A stretch of 64,000 nt of DNA from an uncultured Flavihumibacter sp. (GTDB lineage Bacteria; Bacteroidota; Bacteroidia; Chitinophagales; Chitinophagaceae): contig CABHOY010000065.1 of assembly GCA_902168105.1 (NCBI GenBank), forward strand, positions 118,685 through 182,684. The letters are read 5' to 3'. Numbering within the stretch: the first letter of the stretch is position 1; every line of letters begins with the position of its first letter. The notes under the pieces were generated by a model that was given only the letters and a program-made list of their open reading frames with translations, was not told where the DNA came from and searched no databases. The translations under genes and the position numbers were made by a program. Positions 34,746 through 44,126 of the stretch are shown piece by piece.

Positions 34746-35408
34746 TTTATCAGATACTCCCTCTTTGCGCCACACTTCCCTGCCATCTTTGTAAAGAATA
34801 AAAGTAGGCAGGGAAGTGGCGTTTATAGCCTGCATGACCTCGCGATCACGACCTCCATCTACTTTCAACAGGTGTACCGCCTTATGCTCTTTCAGGTAAG
34901 CCTCTAGAACAGGTCCCATCTTTTTGCAGGGTGGGCACCATTCGGCTCCTACGTCCACCAGTACATCTCCGGATGCTATAACGGTGTGAAAAGTATCTAC
35001 ACTCATCTGTTGCTGGTCGGAAACACCTTCTACAGCCAGCCCTGCCTGTTTCCAGGCATTGATGCCACCTTTCAGTTCTATCACTTCCCGGAAACCATTG
35101 TCACGCATCCATTTGGCGGCAGCAGTACTACGTCCGCCGCTTAAACAATATACATATATGGTTTGTTGTTTGTCCAGGTACTGTACTCTTTCGGCAAATT
35201 CCTGCTTTTGGGTATAATCCGCCTGCAATGCATTGTGAAGATGGCCCGAATTGAATTCTCCGGCTGTCCGTACATCAAAAACCTGCGCCTCCTTTTTTTC
35301 TATAGACTGCTGAAATACAGCTACATCCACCTGCTGCGCCTGTGCACTACTCATTACTGAAACAAGTAAACCTACCAATGCCACGTATGTATAATATTTA
35401 TAAATCAT
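34740..35408 (-). CDS. Exported rhodanese-thioredoxin fusion protein
   Basis: The ATG at 35408 gives 222 residues with a signal peptide (residues 1-24, MIYKYYTYVALVGLLVSVMS); the upstream in-frame ATG would place the signal peptide internally. A rhodanese domain (about 28-125) has DVRTAGEFNSGH and the active-site Cys88 in YCLSGGRS. A thioredoxin domain (about 135-222) has WCPPCKK with Cys158 and Cys161. The domains are covalently joined, which suggests a periplasmic sulfur or disulfide relay. The gene converges on the M32 carboxypeptidase gene and the two stop codons overlap. Confidence 0.9.
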   Translation of the reverse strand: MIYKYYTYVALVGLLVSVMSSAQAQQVDVAVFQQSIEKKEAQVFDVRTAGEFNSGHLHNALQADYTQKQEFAERVQYLDKQQTIYVYCLSGGRSTAAAKWMRDNGFREVIELKGGINAWKQAGLAVEGVSDQQQMSVDTFHTVIASGDVLVDVGAEWCPPCKKMGPVLEAYLKEHKAVHLLKVDGGRDREVMQAINATSLPTFILYKDGREVWRKEGVSDKL

Positions 35409-35624
35409 ATTTTTGCTATATATTGTCGAGCTTGTGCTTCCGTAAATTGTTCGTAAGTGCTGCATTGGAATAACTTTTGTGTGTTTTTGGGACAGCCCCT
35501 GAACTGTTTGTGCAAAGTTTACGTATTAATCGTTACGGATCAGTATTTTTCTCAATTTATTCATTTTTTACAATTTATTTTTCACCCTGTGCTGGAGTCG
35601 ATTGACAAAGGCCATATCCGGAAA

Positions 35625-38600
35625 ATGAAACACCAACACCTACGCCAATTTACGCACTTCTGGTATGCTTTGTCATACTTCGTAGTGTTTTTCCTGCTTT
35701 CTGGTGCCAAGGCACAGTCTCAGAACACGGTAGAGTTTACAGCCGACAACTGGAGTGGTTGCGGCGCCGTCTTCGTTCAGTTTTTAAATCAGTCAAGCCC
35801 TGTCGGAAGTGCCTCATGGGACTTCGGAGACGGCGGAGCCAAATCCACGCTATGGAACCCTACCCGATCATTTAACAGGCCAGGTACTTTTAATGTGGTC
35901 CTGACTGTAACTTTCCCTAACGGGCAGGTAAGCTCTGTTCAACACGTTGTGAATGTTTACGACAAACCGAATGTAGTATTTTCCACCTCCCCTATCACTG
36001 GCTGTACCCCCCTGAATGTGACATTCCGGGACCAGTCAACTCCCGGGGACGGAACTATCACCAGCATTAACTGGGACTTCGGGGATGGTAACGTAGCCAC
36101 TGGATCTACCGCTAACCATACCTATGACAAAGGGGGCGGCATTGTGGCCACTTCCATTGTTACAAACAGCTTTGGATGTACCAACAGCGGCTCGCAGATC
36201 CTGCAGGTGAATCCCACCCCACAGGTATCTTTTACAAGTAACAACAGAGGCGGTTGCCGTATACCGGTAACTGTCAATTTCACCAATACAACTACATTGA
36301 ATACAGTCGGTACACTACCGGCTGTTACTTATTTATGGGACTTCGGGGATGGTACCACCAGCCCTGATCAGCACCCCAGCCACGATTATACCAGCAATGG
36401 TAATTTTACCGTAAGGCTGACAGCTACTACAGCAGATGGATGTACACAGACCATCACTTCTAACAACTATATCGTAGTAGCTACTGCGCAGGCAAATTTC
36501 GCTATTCAGCAGGCTGCCTGTTCCGGTGCTAACGTGACTTTTACCAATACTACGCAACCTGCTCCGGTTTCCGCAGTCTGGACATTCTCTGACGGTACCG
36601 TACAGAATACCATAAACGCAGTAAAGAGTTTCGCTACTGCCGGCAATTATTCCGTTAGCATGCGGTCTATCACTTCAGATGGTTGTGAAGCGGTTGTTAC
36701 CAGGAACTTTACTATTTCTGCACCGCCGACAGTGAATTTCACCATGTCGCCAACAAGTGCTTGTTCTGTACCGGTAAATGTACAGTTCACCTCTTCCGGC
36801 ACCGGTGCTAATGCCTGGGCATGGAACTTTGGAGATGGCACTACCGGCAACATACAGAACCCCCTGCATAATTTTACGACAGAGGGTACCTTCAATGTAA
36901 AAGTGATTGCCACCAGTGCTGCAGGTTGTAAAGATTCCGCTATCAACTCAATTACCATCCGGAAACCAACACTTGCTATAACCGGGACCAACAGAGGTTG
37001 TATACCGCTGACAGCAAACTTTGGCACTACCATCGTTAGTCCGGACCCTGTTGTATCCTACGCATGGGATTTTGGAGACGGAACTACTTCTAACCTTCCA
37101 ACTCCTTCACACGTATACGCAGCGCAGGGCAGGTATAACATTACCCTGACCATTACCACCCAGGGAGGTTGTACACAGACAGCTACCTACCAGGTACTTG
37201 CCGGACGCCCTGTAGCTCCTGACTTCACTGTTGATAAAACAAGTGGTTGTCAGCCAACTGTGTTCAATTTTACGAACCTTACACAGAACCTCAATGGGTT
37301 GACATACCAATGGGTATTTGAAGAAAACAGCGGAAGTAACGGTACTGCTTCAGTGAGGAATCCATCTTATGTTTTTAATACCATTGGAATGCACGATGTG
37401 ACGCTGATCGTTACCAACAGCGGCTGTTCACAAAGCATCACCAAAACGGATTATATTGAAACACTTGCGCCTATCGCAAACTTCACGATCAGTACTCCGG
37501 ATTGTAACAACCGCTATACGCGGACATTTACGGATAACACCAACTGGGGAACAGGTCCTGTGGGAACTTATCTCTGGAATTTCGGAGACGGCACCACCGA
37601 CAATACCACATCCCCCACCCATACCTGGGCGGGAGACGGTACCTACACTGTTGTGCTGACCGTGTCTAACGGCACCTGTACCTCTACATATTCTGCAGTG
37701 ATCAGGATCATTACCGAAAAGCCAACTATCGATGCAACACCGAGTGTGGTTTGTCTCGGTTCTTCCATAGCCTTCAATTCACCTCCTCCCGTTCCTGGTA
37801 CCATCCTTTCTTTCAGATGGAATTTCGGGGATGGCAGAACAGGGACCAACACCAGGAAACCAGTGATCACTTACAGGAATGCAGGAACTTACATCGTAAC
37901 ATTCAGTGCCACCGACGTTAATGGCTGCGTGCTCACATCAGACCCATTAACAGTAGAGGTAAACGGCTCCGTATCAAAGTTCACCATCGATCCGCACCAG
38001 TGTAAAGACGAGCCGGTTACATTCACCGATCAATCAACCACCCGTGCCGGTAATACGATCGTCAACTGGAGATTTGATTTTGGTGATGGCACAGCGCCAG
38101 TAGATTATACTACTCAACCAATTGGGATCACACATACTTACAGTACACCAAACACTTATCCGGTAAAGCTTACTGTGACAGATAATACAGGTTGTACTGA
38201 CGACTCCACACTGAATGTTGAAATTCCGAATATCACAGCCAGCTTCAGTGGCAGGGACAGCATTGCATGTTTAGGTATACCTTTCCAGTTTAATAATTCT
38301 TCCGTAACTGAACCACTGACCTATGCCTGGACGTTCGGCGATGGCAGTACCAGTACAGATAAAGATCCGGCACATATTTATACCGCCGAGGGTAAATACA
38401 CTGTAACGCTGGATGTTACCAGTGCTGCCGGTTGTACGGCTCACACAGAAGCAACAGATTTCCTCCGGGTACCTAATCCGATCGCAGACTTTATCTTCCC
38501 TACTGTAGCGGGAGATATCTGTCCGCCGGTCATCGTACAATTCACCAACCGCTCTTCCGATTATGTCAGGACATCCTGGTCTTTTGGAGACGGTAGTTCT

Positions 38601-40493
38601 TCCGACGAGGTAAATCCTACACATAACTATATCAGGCCAGGTACCTTCCCGGTTACGCTGACCGTTTATTCACAGGGCGGTTGTGCAAGCCCGGTAGCAG
38701 GACCTAAAGACATTGTGATAGCTGGTCCTGACGGAAGCTTCTCAGTAACGCCTGAATCAGGCTGCTGGCCGCTGACGGCCACCATGACGGCGGTAGCGCC
38801 AACCGCACAACGGTTTATCTGGGACTTTGGAGATGGATATTCCGTACGTACCACTACTCCTGTTTCTCCGGCTTATACTTATCAGAAAGAAGGTGTGTAC
38901 TATCCGGTAGTATTGCTGGAAGATCAGCGTGGATGTACTGTTGCAGCGATAGGTAGTCCAAAAGTAACAGTAGATAAGATCACACCGGCTTTCTCGGCAG
39001 ATGTGACACAGGCCTGTGATGGCGGTACAGTATTCTTCAGTGATTCCACCAAAGGGGTTTCTATTGATGATGGCTTCACGCCTACTTATGTATGGGACTT
39101 CGGTATCTCCGGCCGTACAGATGATGTGGCTACAGGTCCTAATCCTTCTTTCCTTTATGATACTCCTGGTAATTACACTGTAACATTAACTGCTACCAGT
39201 TACTATGGTTGTGTGAAGGATACGACAATGCAGATAGTAATAGAAGCGAAACCTATTGCAGAGATCACGCCGATCCCGCCTGTATGTCTTGGAACCGCAA
39301 TACAGCTGGTAGGAACGGACACCAGGAACCTGCCAGGTACCACCTGGAACTGGACTACGAACGGTCAGCAATATCCTGTACAGACGCCTCCATCTATCAC
39401 TTATCCACAACCGGGCATCTATCCTGCAGAACTGATCATTACCACTGCCAGCGGTCTTTGCGCCGATACAGCGACAGAGAATATCGAAATAGCAGCTTTC
39501 CCGACACTTTCGCCAACACCGACTGAGGCTGTTCTCTGTCAGGGTCAGACAGTTACGTTGCAGGCAAATACAGAAGCAGGTGTTGATATCACCTGGACGG
39601 ACTACAATATTTCTGATATTAAAAGTCCTTCGCCAATCGTTACACCTGACGTAGACACTACTTACCACGTAATAGTCGTTAACACCGCCGGTTGTAGCGC
39701 AGAAGCGGATGTTAAAGTGACCGTATCAGAGCCGTTCACCGTACAGGTAAGTGATGCAGATGTTTGCGCCGGCGGAGCGGTACAGTTACATGCAGAAGGA
39801 GCTGTTACTTATAAATGGATGCCTTCAGATGGCCTGAGCAATCCGGATATTGCTAATCCGCTTGCTACTCCTGAAGTGACCACTACTTACCAGGTAACAG
39901 GATATGGCAACGATAATTGTTTTACAGATACTAAAGCGGCTACTGTTACCATACATGCAGCACCGGTTGTAAATGCAGGCCCGGATATGGAAGTACCTGT
40001 AGGTACGGCGGTACAGTTACCGGTTACAGGCAGTAATGATATTACCCAGATAGAATGGTGGCCGGTCAATTCACTGAACTGTGTGGATTGCCTGACGCCA
40101 ACAGCCACTCCGAGAGAGAACACGACCTATCATGTAAAAGTGACCAACGCTTATGGTTGTACGACACTGGACGATGTGACCATCAAACTGGTATGTTCAC
40201 AAGGCGTGATATTCCTTCCTAACACGTTCACACCGAACAATGACGGAGCGAATGACATCTTCTACATCAGGGGTAAGGGTATGAAAGCAGCGAAATCTTT
40301 CAGGATATATAACCGTTGGGGACAGCAGGTATTTGAAAGGACCAACTTTAATATTGAGGATCCGGCATATGGATGGGATGGCAAGGTGAATGGCCTGCCA
40401 GCGAATCCGGACGTATTTATTTACGTAGCAGAACTGGTTTGCGACTCAAACGAAACTTTTACACTTAAAGGAAACGTAATGCTGGTAAGGTAA
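35625..40493 (+). CDS. Giant PKD-repeat surface protein with T9SS type B sorting domain
   Basis: The ATG at 35625 gives 1622 residues; the signal peptide (FWYALSYFVVFFLLSGAKAQ) then sits at residues 8-30, whereas an in-frame ATG 168 bases upstream would bury it. Eleven canonical PKD motifs (WDFGDG type) and about four degenerate ones (VWTFSDG, QWVFEEN, VWDFGIS, WNWTTNG) run from residue 45 to about 1285. Three Ig-like domains follow, then a gliding-motility-type C-terminal domain (VIFLPNTFTPNNDGANDIFYIRG to the end), the type B sorting signal for T9SS. It is a likely adhesin or glycan-binding protein. The PorP/SprF gene 28 bases downstream is its probable partner. Confidence 0.93.
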   Translation: MKHQHLRQFTHFWYALSYFVVFFLLSGAKAQSQNTVEFTADNWSGCGAVFVQFLNQSSPVGSASWDFGDGGAKSTLWNPTRSFNRPGTFNVVLTVTFPNGQVSSVQHVVNVYDKPNVVFSTSPITGCTPLNVTFRDQSTPGDGTITSINWDFGDGNVATGSTANHTYDKGGGIVATSIVTNSFGCTNSGSQILQVNPTPQVSFTSNNRGGCRIPVTVNFTNTTTLNTVGTLPAVTYLWDFGDGTTSPDQHPSHDYTSNGNFTVRLTATTADGCTQTITSNNYIVVATAQANFAIQQAACSGANVTFTNTTQPAPVSAVWTFSDGTVQNTINAVKSFATAGNYSVSMRSITSDGCEAVVTRNFTISAPPTVNFTMSPTSACSVPVNVQFTSSGTGANAWAWNFGDGTTGNIQNPLHNFTTEGTFNVKVIATSAAGCKDSAINSITIRKPTLAITGTNRGCIPLTANFGTTIVSPDPVVSYAWDFGDGTTSNLPTPSHVYAAQGRYNITLTITTQGGCTQTATYQVLAGRPVAPDFTVDKTSGCQPTVFNFTNLTQNLNGLTYQWVFEENSGSNGTASVRNPSYVFNTIGMHDVTLIVTNSGCSQSITKTDYIETLAPIANFTISTPDCNNRYTRTFTDNTNWGTGPVGTYLWNFGDGTTDNTTSPTHTWAGDGTYTVVLTVSNGTCTSTYSAVIRIITEKPTIDATPSVVCLGSSIAFNSPPPVPGTILSFRWNFGDGRTGTNTRKPVITYRNAGTYIVTFSATDVNGCVLTSDPLTVEVNGSVSKFTIDPHQCKDEPVTFTDQSTTRAGNTIVNWRFDFGDGTAPVDYTTQPIGITHTYSTPNTYPVKLTVTDNTGCTDDSTLNVEIPNITASFSGRDSIACLGIPFQFNNSSVTEPLTYAWTFGDGSTSTDKDPAHIYTAEGKYTVTLDVTSAAGCTAHTEATDFLRVPNPIADFIFPTVAGDICPPVIVQFTNRSSDYVRTSWSFGDGSSSDEVNPTHNYIRPGTFPVTLTVYSQGGCASPVAGPKDIVIAGPDGSFSVTPESGCWPLTATMTAVAPTAQRFIWDFGDGYSVRTTTPVSPAYTYQKEGVYYPVVLLEDQRGCTVAAIGSPKVTVDKITPAFSADVTQACDGGTVFFSDSTKGVSIDDGFTPTYVWDFGISGRTDDVATGPNPSFLYDTPGNYTVTLTATSYYGCVKDTTMQIVIEAKPIAEITPIPPVCLGTAIQLVGTDTRNLPGTTWNWTTNGQQYPVQTPPSITYPQPGIYPAELIITTASGLCADTATENIEIAAFPTLSPTPTEAVLCQGQTVTLQANTEAGVDITWTDYNISDIKSPSPIVTPDVDTTYHVIVVNTAGCSAEADVKVTVSEPFTVQVSDADVCAGGAVQLHAEGAVTYKWMPSDGLSNPDIANPLATPEVTTTYQVTGYGNDNCFTDTKAATVTIHAAPVVNAGPDMEVPVGTAVQLPVTGSNDITQIEWWPVNSLNCVDCLTPTATPRENTTYHVKVTNAYGCTTLDDVTIKLVCSQGVIFLPNTFTPNNDGANDIFYIRGKGMKAAKSFRIYNRWGQQVFERTNFNIEDPAYGWDGKVNGLPANPDVFIYVAELVCDSNETFTLKGNVMLVR

Positions 40494-40521
40494 TATACCT
40501 ACCAGCATCCCATCAACACAT

Positions 40522-41580
40522 ATGACTATAAAACATGCCAGCATGAGAATGAATTGTAGCAAACTGTTAGTGGCACTGTGCCTTTGCAGCACACAATCAC
40601 TGGTAGCACAGGATATTCACCTGTCCCAGTTTTATGAAACACCGATCTTACGTAATCCTGCGCTGATAGGCCTCTTTAACGGCGACTACCGTGTCCAGGC
40701 CGTATATAGGAACCAATGGAACAGCGTTACTATACCATACCAAACAGGAACATTAAGCGCAGAATTGAAATTCCCGGTGGGGAACAGTGAGGACTTTGTG
40801 ACTGCAGGTATCCAATTCACATATGACAGGGCCGGTACGGCCCGCCTCCAATCTGTACAGGCATTACCAGCTGTGAATTACCACAAATCACTCAGTCAGG
40901 ATAAGAACATGTTCCTTTCGGTAGGATTTACCGGGGGGATTGTACAGCGACAGTTCGACGCCTCCAAACTGACCTTCAATAACCAGTACAATGGCGGCCA
41001 GTTTGACCCTACGGCGGCCACCGGGGAAGAAGGCAGACTGGCGCTGCGCGGATACTCTTACCTTGACGCAGGCGCCGGTATCAGCTTTAACAGCACACTG
41101 GGCGTGGACGAACAGGTGACCTATTATATTGGCGCAGCCATGTTCCACTTTAACCGTCCGAAGCTGTCGTTCTTCAAAGACGCCAGCATCGCGATGGACC
41201 CCAAGTTCACTGTTAACGCGGGGATCACCTTCCCACTGCAGGAAAGACTGAAGTTCATCGCCCAATACAACGAGATCCATATGGGCGCCTACTCGGAATA
41301 CCTGGGAGGAGCACTGTTGGGTTACAGCCTGTATGACGATGGTATGGAAAGCACCAGGGCGTTTTATTTCGGGGCCTATATGCGTTATAAAGATGCCATC
41401 ATCCCTTCTTTCCGTCTTGATATGGAGAAATATGAGGTGGGCATAACTTATGATGCGAATATTTCGAAGCTGAAAACAGCCAGTAATACTTTCGGCGGTT
41501 TTGAACTTTCACTGGTATTCAAAGGATTCCTTAACAGCCGGAACAGTACGCTGGAAAGCATACACTGTCCCCGGTTCTAA
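40522..41580 (+). CDS. PorP/SprF-family T9SS outer membrane protein
   Basis: A 352-residue barrel protein with a signal peptide ending near SLVAQ. Internal ATGs at 40543 and 40549 are alternative starts. Family features are QDIHLSQFYETPILRNPALIGLFNGDYRVQAVYRNQWNSV at the N-terminus (partly quoted: LSQFYETPILRNPAL) and the closing ISKLKTASNTFGGFELSLVF strand. SprF-type proteins are needed for secretion or attachment of T9SS substrates with type B domains, and here the gene directly follows such a substrate. A second pair lies at 55452-60171. Confidence 0.92.
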   Translation: MTIKHASMRMNCSKLLVALCLCSTQSLVAQDIHLSQFYETPILRNPALIGLFNGDYRVQAVYRNQWNSVTIPYQTGTLSAELKFPVGNSEDFVTAGIQFTYDRAGTARLQSVQALPAVNYHKSLSQDKNMFLSVGFTGGIVQRQFDASKLTFNNQYNGGQFDPTAATGEEGRLALRGYSYLDAGAGISFNSTLGVDEQVTYYIGAAMFHFNRPKLSFFKDASIAMDPKFTVNAGITFPLQERLKFIAQYNEIHMGAYSEYLGGALLGYSLYDDGMESTRAFYFGAYMRYKDAIIPSFRLDMEKYEVGITYDANISKLKTASNTFGGFELSLVFKGFLNSRNSTLESIHCPRF

Positions 41581-41585
41581 ATTGC

Positions 41586-41658
41586 AGCACCAATTGTTAC
41601 CTTTACATCCGACTTCAATAACGTAAACAGATAACAGATGAATGTAACAATTGGTGCT
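41586..41658. repeat. Perfect 15-bp inverted repeat flanking the peroxiredoxin start codon
   Basis: AGCACCAATTGTTAC (41586-41600) and GTAACAATTGGTGCT (41644-41658) are exact reverse complements separated by 43 bases. The second arm is codons 3-7 of the peroxiredoxin gene, so in RNA the start codon lies in the loop. Confidence 0.7.
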
Positions 41659-42108
41659 AAAGCTCCGGCCTTTTCTCTCGTTAATACCGAAAGGCAGAAG
41701 GTCTCCCTGGACGATTTCAAAGGACAGAACCTGGTGATCCTATTTTTCCCGATGGCATTTACCAGTACCTGCACCGCGGAACTTTGCAGTATCAGGGACA
41801 ATATTGCGACTTATGAGGGTTTGAACTCGACTGTAGTGGGTATATCTGTAGACTCCCCTTTCACGCTGAAGAAGTTTAAAACGGACCAAAATCTGAATTT
41901 TCCGCTGTTGTCAGACTTTAATAAGGAAGCATCTCCGGCTTACGGCGCTTTTTATGAGCAATTTATGCTGGACCTGAAGGGAGTTTCTAAAAGAGCAGCC
42001 TTTGTTGTGGATAAAGACGGGGTCATCAGATATGCGCAAGTGTTAGAGGAGGCCAAAGAGTTGCCTGATTTTGAAGCAGTTAAGAACACGCTCAGTAGCC
42101 TGCAATAA
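41638..42108 (+). CDS. Peroxiredoxin (AhpE/Bcp-like)
   Basis: A 156-residue thiol peroxidase. The peroxidatic Cys45 lies in PMAFTSTC, matching PxxxTxxC, and a second Cys at residue 50 may be the resolving cysteine. The rest of the fold (VVGISVDSPFTLKKF, FPLLSDFNKEASPAYGA, RAAFVVDKDGVIRYA) is standard for AhpE- or Bcp-type enzymes. Reduces hydrogen peroxide or organic peroxides in the cytoplasm. An inverted repeat surrounds its start codon. Confidence 0.93.
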   Translation: MNVTIGAKAPAFSLVNTERQKVSLDDFKGQNLVILFFPMAFTSTCTAELCSIRDNIATYEGLNSTVVGISVDSPFTLKKFKTDQNLNFPLLSDFNKEASPAYGAFYEQFMLDLKGVSKRAAFVVDKDGVIRYAQVLEEAKELPDFEAVKNTLSSLQ

Positions 42109-42246
42109 AAAATATCAAAAAGCGTTAAATTTTTTAAAAAACTAATGGCAAGTCTTCCTTTTTGGCTTGCCATTTGTTATTTTTACATAGGATGATATTG
42201 TGAAATAAACCGACTAATATTTGAAAAAATCTTTATCTTTACGGGT

Positions 42247-42597
42247 ATGTGGAAAACCTCTACACTTTTACTTACTTGCTTCCTCTGCCTGGCCTCTCTA
42301 GCCAGCCATGCACAAAGCGCTAAAACTTCTCCATTTTCCGATGGAGGTAGTAAGATCGTGAAGCTATATCCAAACCCGGCGACCAGCAGGATCAATTTCG
42401 AATTACAGAACAATAACGAGCAAGGTTATGATCTTATTGTCTTTAATTTTCTGGGAAAGAGAATAGATCAGTTTAAAAACCTGAACGCACGTACTACGAT
42501 TGAATTAGATAAATATTACAGTGGTGTATATATCTTCCAGTTAAGGGACCGTCAGGGTAACCTGGTAGAATCGGGTAAGTTCAACGTAGTCAAATAA
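42247..42597 (+). CDS. Minimal T9SS type A sorting-domain protein
   Basis: A 116-residue exported protein. A signal peptide (residues 1-23, ending SHAQ) is followed by only about 15 residues and then a complete type A C-terminal sorting domain: VKLYPNPATSRINFEL, NFLGKRIDQFKNLNARTTIELDKYYSGVYIFQL (partly quoted), and the terminal SGKFNVVK. Almost nothing remains for a passenger. Such domains are normally cut off and replaced by anchoring to LPS, so this protein may be a decoy, a regulator or a remnant. It is preceded by a TATCTTTA -7-like element and ends at a strong terminator. Confidence 0.88.
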   Translation: MWKTSTLLLTCFLCLASLASHAQSAKTSPFSDGGSKIVKLYPNPATSRINFELQNNNEQGYDLIVFNFLGKRIDQFKNLNARTTIELDKYYSGVYIFQLRDRQGNLVESGKFNVVK

Positions 42598-42631
42598 TCT
42601 TCAGACATTTCCTTCTAACGACTTATAAAAG

Positions 42632-42664
42632 AAAAGGGGTCCGTGTAAAACGGGCCCCTTTTTA
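42632..42664. terminator. Bidirectional terminator
   Basis: AAAAGGGG...CCGT pairs with ACGGGCCCCTTTT between convergent genes ending at 42597 (+) and 42683 (-). Confidence 0.87.
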
Positions 42665-42682
42665 TGTTTTGTTGATATCCGC

Positions 42683-43855
42683 TTATTGTACTTCTACAAT
42701 GAGGAATTTCAGGTAGGTCGTGTTTTCAATATTCCACAGGATAGGATGGTCCTGGGCCTGTGTCTGGAAAGTTACCTGGCGCAGTTTCTTCTTGGCATCC
42801 TTTGCAGCCATATCGATGATCTCCAGGAAAAGGGAAGGCGGTACCAGGTTGGTACAGGAAGCTGTTACCAGGAAACCTCCCGGTTTCAGCAGCTTCATAC
42901 CGCGCAGGTTGATCTCCTTATAGCCGGTGATCGCTTTCTGGATGTTTTCACGGCTTTTGGTAAAGGCCGGTGGGTCCAGGATGACCGTATCGAACTTCTT
43001 TTCCTCACGTGTCCATTGTTTCAGCACATCAAACGCATTGACTGCCTGGAACTTACAGATGTCGTCCAGGTTGTTCAGGGTGGCATTCCGGCGGGCGGTA
43101 TTAACGGCATGTTCGGAAATGTCCAGCCCCAGTACGCTCTTAGCACCATAATGAGCTGCATGGCAGGAGAAAGTACCGGTATAGCAGAATGCTTCCAGTA
43201 CGTCGGCGCCTTTTACAATATGCTGAATGGCACGGCGATTATCCTGCTGATCGAGGAAATAGCCTGTTTTCTGCCCATTTTCGATATCTACATGGAACTT
43301 AAGACCATTCTCATTGATAATCACGTTTGTATCGAAAGGAGCGCTTAAAAAGCCCTTTTGCTGCTGTAATCCTTCCAGTTCACGTACGGGTACGTCGTTC
43401 CGCTCATAGATACCCTTTGGAGAGAATATCTTATTGAGAGCATCGACGATGGCGCCTTTCCAGCGGTCCATACCCAATGCCAGCGTCTGCAATACAAAAT
43501 GGTCATTGAATTTATCGATCACCAGGGCTGGCATTTCGTCTGCTTCCCCGAACACGAGGCGGCAGTTTTCCACATATCCCAGCTGCTGGCGGTATTTCCA
43601 GGCCTTCAGCAAACGGCGGTAGAAGAAATCAGCATCGATCTGCTCGTCTTTATCGCGTGTAAGCAAACGCACCAGGATCTGCGATTGGGGGTTGATATAT
43701 CCCCTACCGATAAAAAAGCCCTGATGAGTAAATACGTCAACCGTATCGCCGGCAGTTACCGGTCCGTCAATCTCCCCTACTTCATTCCCAAATATCCAGG
43801 GATGGCCCTGCAGTACACGGTTTTGTATCTTTTTCTTTAAAAAAACTTTGGTCAT
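42683..43855 (-). CDS. 23S rRNA (cytosine-C5)-methyltransferase, RlmI family
   Basis: The ATG at 43855 (MTKVFLKKKIQNR) gives 390 residues, the RlmI length; the longer frame adds 11 residues. An N-terminal PUA domain (about 1-75, with VLQGHPWIFGNEV) precedes a central RRM-like part and a Rossmann methyltransferase with VLEAFCYTGTFSCHAAHYGA (SAM binding), VILDPPAFTKSRENI (motif IV) and TASCTNLVPPSLF, which holds the catalytic Cys of m5C enzymes. The likely product is m5C in 23S rRNA, corresponding to position 1962 in E. coli. Confidence 0.92.
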   Translation of the reverse strand: MTKVFLKKKIQNRVLQGHPWIFGNEVGEIDGPVTAGDTVDVFTHQGFFIGRGYINPQSQILVRLLTRDKDEQIDADFFYRRLLKAWKYRQQLGYVENCRLVFGEADEMPALVIDKFNDHFVLQTLALGMDRWKGAIVDALNKIFSPKGIYERNDVPVRELEGLQQQKGFLSAPFDTNVIINENGLKFHVDIENGQKTGYFLDQQDNRRAIQHIVKGADVLEAFCYTGTFSCHAAHYGAKSVLGLDISEHAVNTARRNATLNNLDDICKFQAVNAFDVLKQWTREEKKFDTVILDPPAFTKSRENIQKAITGYKEINLRGMKLLKPGGFLVTASCTNLVPPSLFLEIIDMAAKDAKKKLRQVTFQTQAQDHPILWNIENTTYLKFLIVEVQ

Positions 43856-43940
43856 TGCTATTTTTTCCAGGCTGCAAAGGTAACGCAATTACATATTAGG
43901 AAGGGGAATTTAGGGCTGAAAGCCTTTAAGATCAATTGAG

Positions 43941-44068
43941 CCGGGACCGATCTCTATATCTAAAAGCATGTTAGGCCGTTATTACGCCGTTGTTTCTATA
44001 TCGAACGATATACAAACTACGGCGTAGATACGGCGTAGCGCCCTTTTAGATATAGAGACGGGTCCTGG
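43941..44068. repeat. Large imperfect palindromic element
   Basis: TCTCTATATCTAAAAG (43951-43966) pairs perfectly with CTTTTAGATATAGAGA (44043-44058). Outer arms CCGGGACC (43941-43948) and GGTCCTGG (44061-44068) pair across a two-base mismatch. Further in, 43975-43979 pairs with 44030-44034, then 43982-43990 pairs with 44019-44027 (one wobble), and TATATCG/CGATATA closes the centre. The whole element can fold end to end as one long hairpin. A non-autonomous palindromic mobile element or a REP-like unit is possible. Confidence 0.7.
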
Positions 44069-44126
44069 TTAGACTGAAGTTAAATGCTGAATACGTCATT
44101 GTGTCAATTTGTCTTTCCCTCCCGGC

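Noticed and set aside
35457..35624. N-terminal extension of the first PKD protein
   Set aside because: It would place the signal peptide inside the protein; the ATG at 35625 gives a normal secretion signal.
35625..40493. Possible CRISPR-like or tandem DNA repeats in the first PKD gene
   Set aside because: The periodicity comes from PKD domains of roughly 80-90 residues; DNA similarity between units is limited to the WDFGDG codons.
42686..43348. Plus-strand frame of 220 codons opposite the RlmI-like gene
   Set aside because: Antisense shadow of a conserved methyltransferase with no start signals or family motifs.
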